A stretch of 44,677 nt of DNA from Rhodobiaceae bacterium. Its GTDB lineage: Bacteria; Pseudomonadota; Alphaproteobacteria; Rhizobiales; JANQQB01. Position numbers and translations under genes: made by a program. Every line of letters begins with the position of its first letter. Position 1 is the stretch's first letter. The notes under the pieces are model-generated. The model was not told where the DNA came from, did not search any database, and saw only the letters and a program-made list of their open reading frames with translations. Location of the stretch: contig JANQQB010000142.1 of the NCBI GenBank assembly GCA_028285165.1, positions 1 to 44,677 on the forward strand. The letters are read 5' to 3'. This document shows positions 40,479 through 44,677 of the stretch, one piece after another.

Positions 40479-42176
40479 CTAACGGGCTGATCCCTCTGAC
40501 TGGAAAAGCGTAATACGCACCGGATCGCCGCCGTTCAGCGCAAACCCCTCGACGACGCCGATTTCCGAAAGAGACGTTGACGATGCAGCGACCGACGCGA
40601 GGAACCGGTCGCGGTCGCGGCTCTCGACCGCAATGACGAGACAATCGCCGCGCGCGACTTCGTTTATCGCACCTTCCGGCAGTTTCAAAGCGGTATCGGT
40701 CCCGGCAAGGAAGATCAGGCTCGGTTCGCGCCAGCCGACACTGGCGATCCGCGGCTGTTGGCAGGCCGAATTCGCTCGTGCCGTTTCAACGATGGTCGAC
40801 GATACCCAGATGGCCGACAATCCGGGCAGAGCGAGACCATAGGCTCCGACGCTGACAAACGCCGCCGTCACCGCACCGAGGACAGTCGACTTCATGACAT
40901 CGGAACGACCAAGCGAACGGGCTGCCAGGACAGCCGCACCCGTCGCTCCTGCAAACAGAACGGTCGCGAGCCATGTGATGTCGCTTCCCAGAACAATCGG
41001 AACGACGATCGAACCCGCGAAAAGGGCAACCGGGACGGCGACCAGCCATGTGCCGGCGATCAGGCGCGCCCACCGTCCGACGCGCCAGTTTTCGTCGGTT
41101 TGCGACCACAACGTCGCCAGGATGAGTGTCAGCGCGGGATAAATCGGCAGCACGTAATGAGGCAGTTTTGTTGCCGTCAGTTCAAAGACAATCCAACTCG
41201 GAACGGCCCAACACAGCGCGAAGCGGATGGCGGGCGTACCAAGGGCATTTCGAATTCCGGGCACAAACACCGCGAGCAATGGTGCTGCGGGCCAGAAGGT
41301 CGCGAGCATGACCGCCAAGTGCGTGCCGGGCGGCGCGCCGTGAGATTCCTGTCCGGTCGCCAGCTTGCCGAGGAAATCCTGACCGACCGCTTCCTGGAAG
41401 AATGCGCCGTCCGTTCTCAGGGTGATCGCGATGTACCAGGGAGCGGCGACCAACAAAAGCACCGCCAGGCCGGTCAGAGGACGCAGACGCATAAGCCATG
41501 AGGCATTCCGGTCCCATATCGACAGAGCCAGTACCGTGCCGCCGCTCACCAAGAGGACGATCGGCCCCTTGATGAGAATGCCAAGCGCGACAAACACCCA
41601 GAAGCCGATTGCCGGCCATGCGGTGTTGGCGCGAGCCAGCCAGATCCGCGCCAGGAATCCCTGCGCGGCGACAATACAGGCCAGAAGTGCGGCATCGGTC
41701 TTGGCGATATGCGCTTCCACTCCGAGCAGCAGGGTCGCACTGAACCCGAGCGCCGCCAGAAATGCGGGCTCGGGCGCAAGAAATGCCCGTGCCATCCAGA
41801 ATGTCAGCAGAACCGCGGCAAGCGCCCCAAGAAACGAGACGATGCGGTACTTCCAGATGTCGGTCCGATCGCCGCCAAGAACCGAAACGGCGGCGGCCTG
41901 AAGCCAGTAGATGCCGACCGGCTTTTTGTGCCGTGCCTCGTCCTGAAAGCGGATATCCACAAAATCCCCGGTCTCCAGCATCTGCTTGGTCGCCTGGGTA
42001 AAGCGCGGCTCATCCCGGTCAAGCGGCGGAATGGCCGTAATGCCGGGCAGGAAAAGCAGCAGACAGAACACGATCAGGATCGTGATCGCCTGTGGCGTAC
42101 GCGTCACGTCGGCCAGGCCGGAGGAGTTGCCAAGGGTATGTTTCAGGAGATCTTCGGGCACCGGGAACCATGTCAC
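40479..42176 (-). CDS. GT39-type membrane glycosyltransferase (ArnT-like)
   Basis: A 565-residue polytopic inner-membrane glycosyltransferase. The first periplasmic loop holds the family signature PPLDRDEPRFTQATKQM with the acidic residues Asp53/Asp55/Glu56, followed by HKKPVGIYWLQ. About 11-12 membrane segments are visible, then a periplasmic C-terminal domain. ArnT-type enzymes transfer a sugar such as 4-amino-arabinose from undecaprenyl phosphate to lipid A, which reduces binding of cationic peptides. The gene is the first of a four-gene set with PAP2, GT2 and LAB_N proteins. The sugar transferred cannot be read from the sequence, because no donor-synthesis gene is present. Confidence 0.87.
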   Translation of the reverse strand: MTWFPVPEDLLKHTLGNSSGLADVTRTPQAITILIVFCLLLFLPGITAIPPLDRDEPRFTQATKQMLETGDFVDIRFQDEARHKKPVGIYWLQAAAVSVLGGDRTDIWKYRIVSFLGALAAVLLTFWMARAFLAPEPAFLAALGFSATLLLGVEAHIAKTDAALLACIVAAQGFLARIWLARANTAWPAIGFWVFVALGILIKGPIVLLVSGGTVLALSIWDRNASWLMRLRPLTGLAVLLLVAAPWYIAITLRTDGAFFQEAVGQDFLGKLATGQESHGAPPGTHLAVMLATFWPAAPLLAVFVPGIRNALGTPAIRFALCWAVPSWIVFELTATKLPHYVLPIYPALTLILATLWSQTDENWRVGRWARLIAGTWLVAVPVALFAGSIVVPIVLGSDITWLATVLFAGATGAAVLAARSLGRSDVMKSTVLGAVTAAFVSVGAYGLALPGLSAIWVSSTIVETARANSACQQPRIASVGWREPSLIFLAGTDTALKLPEGAINEVARGDCLVIAVESRDRDRFLASVAASSTSLSEIGVVEGFALNGGDPVRITLFQSEGSAR

Positions 42177-42273
42177 AACAAACGCCGATCAGCCCCTCGC
42201 CTATCAGGAATCGCCTTGCTATGCATTGCATTTATCTTCCCTGCGACCCTTCATTCCGGATTGTCCAAACCTC

Positions 42274-43101
42274 ATGACCCTGATCGCCCAGATCTCCGAT
42301 TCCCACATCTGCGCACAAGGCGTTCCAGCCTATCGCGTCGTCGAAACCAACATGCTTGCCGAACGTGCCGTGGCTGCGGTGAACCGGCTGGATCCGCAGC
42401 CTGACTTCATCGTCATCACGGGTGATCTGGTCGATCACGGCAAGGCAGAAGAATACCAGGTGGCGCGACGGATCATGGACGACCTAAAGGCACCTTACGC
42501 GGTGATTCCGGGCAACCATGATTCATCAGCCGCGCTCAAGAGCTGCTATGCCGATTGTGACTGGGCGCGGCAAACCGAAGGCGACAGTCTGCAATTCTGC
42601 CTGCGGGTCGGAGACCTTCGGCTGATCGGCCTCAACAGTGCGGTCGACGGCAAGCATTACGGCCTGTTGACCGAGGCGGAACTGGCCTGGCTCGAAACAG
42701 AACTCGAGCGGGACAAATCGGTGCCCACGCTGGTCGCCCTGCACCATCCGCCGATTGTCACCGGCCTGCAGGCCATGGATCGAAGCAAATTGCGGAATTC
42801 TGAAGATCTTGCCGCTGTCCTGTCGCGCTACGACACCATCCTGCGGGTGATCTGCGGGCATGACCATCGAACCGTCTTTGCGCCGTTCGGCGGCACCACG
42901 CTGACCATTGCACCCGGCCTCGCCCATCAGGTTTCGCTCGACTTGCGCGCAGATCGCCCTCAGACCTTCAATTTCGAACCGCCAGCCTTTCTGATGCATT
43001 GCTACTCACCGGAACACGGGCTCGTCACGCATATGGCCTATGTCGAGAGCTTTCCCGGACCGTTTCCGTTCTGGCCGGATAGCGGCGTCACCTGGCCCTG
43101 A
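42274..43101 (+). CDS. CpdA-like class III cyclic nucleotide phosphodiesterase
   Basis: A 275-residue metallophosphoesterase. Metal ligands are in order: Asp and His in ISDSHIC, Asp in ITGDLVD, GNHD, His in ALHHPPI, and GHDHR. The overall layout matches CpdA/GpdQ-type enzymes that cleave 3',5'-cAMP or phosphodiesters. The ATG at 42274 directly precedes the conserved start; the frame is open upstream (to 41986) but overlaps the divergent GT39 gene and is non-coding in character. The gene converges on a membrane cyclase (stops 36 bases apart), so synthesis and breakdown of the same messenger may be encoded side by side. Confidence 0.87.
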   Translation: MTLIAQISDSHICAQGVPAYRVVETNMLAERAVAAVNRLDPQPDFIVITGDLVDHGKAEEYQVARRIMDDLKAPYAVIPGNHDSSAALKSCYADCDWARQTEGDSLQFCLRVGDLRLIGLNSAVDGKHYGLLTEAELAWLETELERDKSVPTLVALHHPPIVTGLQAMDRSKLRNSEDLAAVLSRYDTILRVICGHDHRTVFAPFGGTTLTIAPGLAHQVSLDLRADRPQTFNFEPPAFLMHCYSPEHGLVTHMAYVESFPGPFPFWPDSGVTWP

Positions 43102-43137
43102 GCTCCGGTGGACCTGCGTGCATCGTAAAGGTCTGCG

Positions 43138-44502
43138 CTACCGGCAGGTCACGACGATATCGATCGGATGGGGGGTGCCGGCAACCTGCCGATTTTGCAG
43201 GACTTCGGCGATTCGCTGCGCCTCGTAGCCCTGTTCGACCGCCATGTCGAAGGTCTGCCGGGTCGTCAGCGCCCGTACCCCTTCGACCTTGTTGTGCTTT
43301 TCCAGCTTGGCCGCCATGTTGGCGGCCTCGCCGATGACTGTGAATTCCAGTCGTGTCTTGGATCCGAGCGCGGCAAAGACGATCGGTCCGGCCGCCACGG
43401 ACCCGTTCACGTCGAGGTCGGAACCTGAAACGGGTCCCGTCTGGCCGCTTCGCCAGATGTCGGCCGCTTCCATGACCGCATCAAGGGCGCGGAGCGCGTC
43501 CGCGGCGGCGGTGCGCGATTCGGTGACGGCTCCGAAGGTCGCCATGATGCCGTCGCCGAGAAACTTGTCGACAACACCGTTATGCGCCCGGATGACGGGA
43601 ATGACGGTTGCGTGAAAGTCAGTGAGGAGATGCACGACATCCCGCGGCGGAAAATGCGTCGAGAGGCGCGTGAAGCCGCGGATATCCAGCATGAGGATCG
43701 CAGCGTCGCGTTCGATGCCCTGGCCGGCCTCCACCACATCTTCAGCCGCGGTAATGGCCTCGTCGACGCCCTCGGAAAGGAAGCGCTTGATTTCCTGGTG
43801 CGCCGCCTCTTCGCGGACCGCCGACACCAGGACGCGTCTGGCCCGCCAGGCGGCATAGGTCAGGATCAGGGTCATGGCGAGCAGCGCGAAGATCTTGTCG
43901 AACTCTGCCCCGATCAGCACGTAATTGCCGGTCAGGTATTCGACGAAGTTGCGGGTGACGCCGTCCATGCCGGCCTCGTAGAGCGCATAACCGAGCATGA
44001 AAAGCCAACCGATGCAGGCGAAGGCTCCAGCCGACAGCACAAAGCGATGGTCAAACCGCAGAGCTCGTACCGCGATGAATATGAAGACATAGAGGAAAGT
44101 CGGCACCTTGAGATAGAAAGCTGCCGGCTGTTCGTATTGCAGGTGAAACGTCCAGATCAGGCCGAAAAGCATCGCAAAATCGATGATCATCGACATCACA
44201 AGCAGCCAGCCGGGCAGATAGTGATGGTAGCTGAGCCAGATGCGCACCAGGGTGAAAGTCAGATAGAGGGCGAGCGCGAACGGGACGGGTTGGAACTCGG
44301 CCATCAGCGTGTCGGTCGGTTTTGGCGACACGATATAGAGAATGCCGAAAATCCCGATAAGCGTCAGTTGCACCCAGCCGATGACCTGTTCGCTGCGTTC
44401 CTCCTGAGCATACAGGATGGTTTGCACCCGCTGCGGCAAATGACGTTCGGCTTCCGTGGTTCCCAGGTGTGTTCCCAGGCTTTTCGGCAGGAAATGTTTC
44501 AT
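43138..44502 (-). CDS. Membrane-bound class III adenylate/guanylate cyclase
   Basis: A 454-residue protein with six membrane segments (about residues 40-220), a short coiled coil and a C-terminal class III catalytic domain. The metal-binding aspartates are present: Asp273 (LMLDIRGFT) and Asp317 (DKFLGDGIMA). In the transition-state motif, Asn395 is kept but the usual Arg is Lys399 (GEAANMAAKLEK). The ATG at 44502 is chosen; an in-frame GTG at 44520 is possible. Neither has a strong binding site. The upstream gene ends only 26 bases away (44528), so both may be in one operon. It faces the CpdA-like phosphodiesterase. Confidence 0.87.
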   Translation of the reverse strand: MKHFLPKSLGTHLGTTEAERHLPQRVQTILYAQEERSEQVIGWVQLTLIGIFGILYIVSPKPTDTLMAEFQPVPFALALYLTFTLVRIWLSYHHYLPGWLLVMSMIIDFAMLFGLIWTFHLQYEQPAAFYLKVPTFLYVFIFIAVRALRFDHRFVLSAGAFACIGWLFMLGYALYEAGMDGVTRNFVEYLTGNYVLIGAEFDKIFALLAMTLILTYAAWRARRVLVSAVREEAAHQEIKRFLSEGVDEAITAAEDVVEAGQGIERDAAILMLDIRGFTRLSTHFPPRDVVHLLTDFHATVIPVIRAHNGVVDKFLGDGIMATFGAVTESRTAAADALRALDAVMEAADIWRSGQTGPVSGSDLDVNGSVAAGPIVFAALGSKTRLEFTVIGEAANMAAKLEKHNKVEGVRALTTRQTFDMAVEQGYEAQRIAEVLQNRQVAGTPHPIDIVVTCR

Positions 44503-44527
44503 CGCGCGTTGGCCTGACACACAGGGA

Positions 44528-44677
44528 TTACGGCAGGGCCCATTGTGCGGCGACGGATCCGACCTCGAACGGGTCGGGGCCGACCGGCACCGTTGCGTAT
44601 CGATAATCTGAAAGCCATTGCGTGACCGATTTGTTTCCGGTTTCGAATAGTGCGGGGCGCTTCGTACGAGCGGCCTT
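44528..44677 (-). CDS. C-terminal fragment of an unrecognised protein
   Basis: The last 49 codons of a minus-strand gene that continues past the right edge. The readable end is KSVTQWLSDYRYATVPVG, then DPFEVGSVAAQWALP before a TAA stop. The frame is open throughout and shows the codon bias of its neighbours, and it stops 26 bases before the membrane-cyclase ATG. I do not recognise the family. Confidence 0.55.
   Translation of the reverse strand, partial: KAARTKRPALFETGNKSVTQWLSDYRYATVPVGPDPFEVGSVAAQWALP

Noticed and set aside
1-44677. Mobile elements, CRISPR arrays, rRNA or tRNA genes
   Set aside because: No transposase, integrase, phage gene, spaced repeat array or tRNA-like fold was seen on either strand.

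Overview
The window looks like chromosome of a high-GC (roughly 60 percent) Gram-negative bacterium, most likely a free-living or marine alphaproteobacterium. The clues are a complete AapJQMP-type amino-acid uptake operon, an MttB-type methyltransferase without pyrrolysine, many class III cyclases, TonB-dependent iron uptake and lipid A modification genes. I see no rRNA, tRNA, CRISPR array, insertion sequence, integrase or phage gene. The calls below come from reading motifs; no database search was possible.

Layout. 1-56: start of a twin-arginine-exported protein, running off the left edge. 283-3362: a soluble hybrid histidine kinase (PAS, HisKA, ATPase, receiver, Hpt) overlapping its OmpR-type response regulator. 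3395-4579: an alpha/beta-hydrolase lipoprotein. 4580-5221: an AT-rich promoter region. 5222-16810: a giant secreted cadherin/FG-GAP protein followed by an outer-membrane TolC-like lipoprotein, two HlyD-type adaptors and an M50 metalloprotease fused to a third HlyD-like module. 16982-20719: MttB-family methyltransferase, isoprenylcysteine-methyltransferase-like membrane protein and DNA photolyase. 20918-26626: cyclopropane fatty acid synthase, a truncated globin with an adenylate cyclase, and a cysteine synthase / AlaX / sulfurtransferase cluster. 26560-33104 (minus): a second ICMT-like protein and a siderophore-utilisation set (reductase, MFS permease, TonB receptor, AraC regulator) with a Fur-like palindrome upstream. 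33295-37803 (minus): aapJ, terminator, aapQMP. 38105-42176 (minus): an envelope set (LAB_N protein, GT2, PAP2 phosphatase, ArnT-like GT39). 42274-44502: CpdA-like phosphodiesterase facing a membrane cyclase. The window ends in the tail of an unrecognised gene.

The most interesting part is 5222-16810. It has the outer-membrane channel and adaptor parts of a type I-like exporter next to a plausible giant substrate with no Sec signal, but no ABC ATPase, RND pump or MFS pump is encoded there. The only inner-membrane core candidate is the M50-HlyD fusion (zinc motif HELGH at residues 202-206). A protease-centred export route for LEPR-XLL/DUF4347 giant proteins is an inference worth testing. A second theme is cAMP signalling: a globin paired with a cyclase, a membrane cyclase, and a phosphodiesterase.
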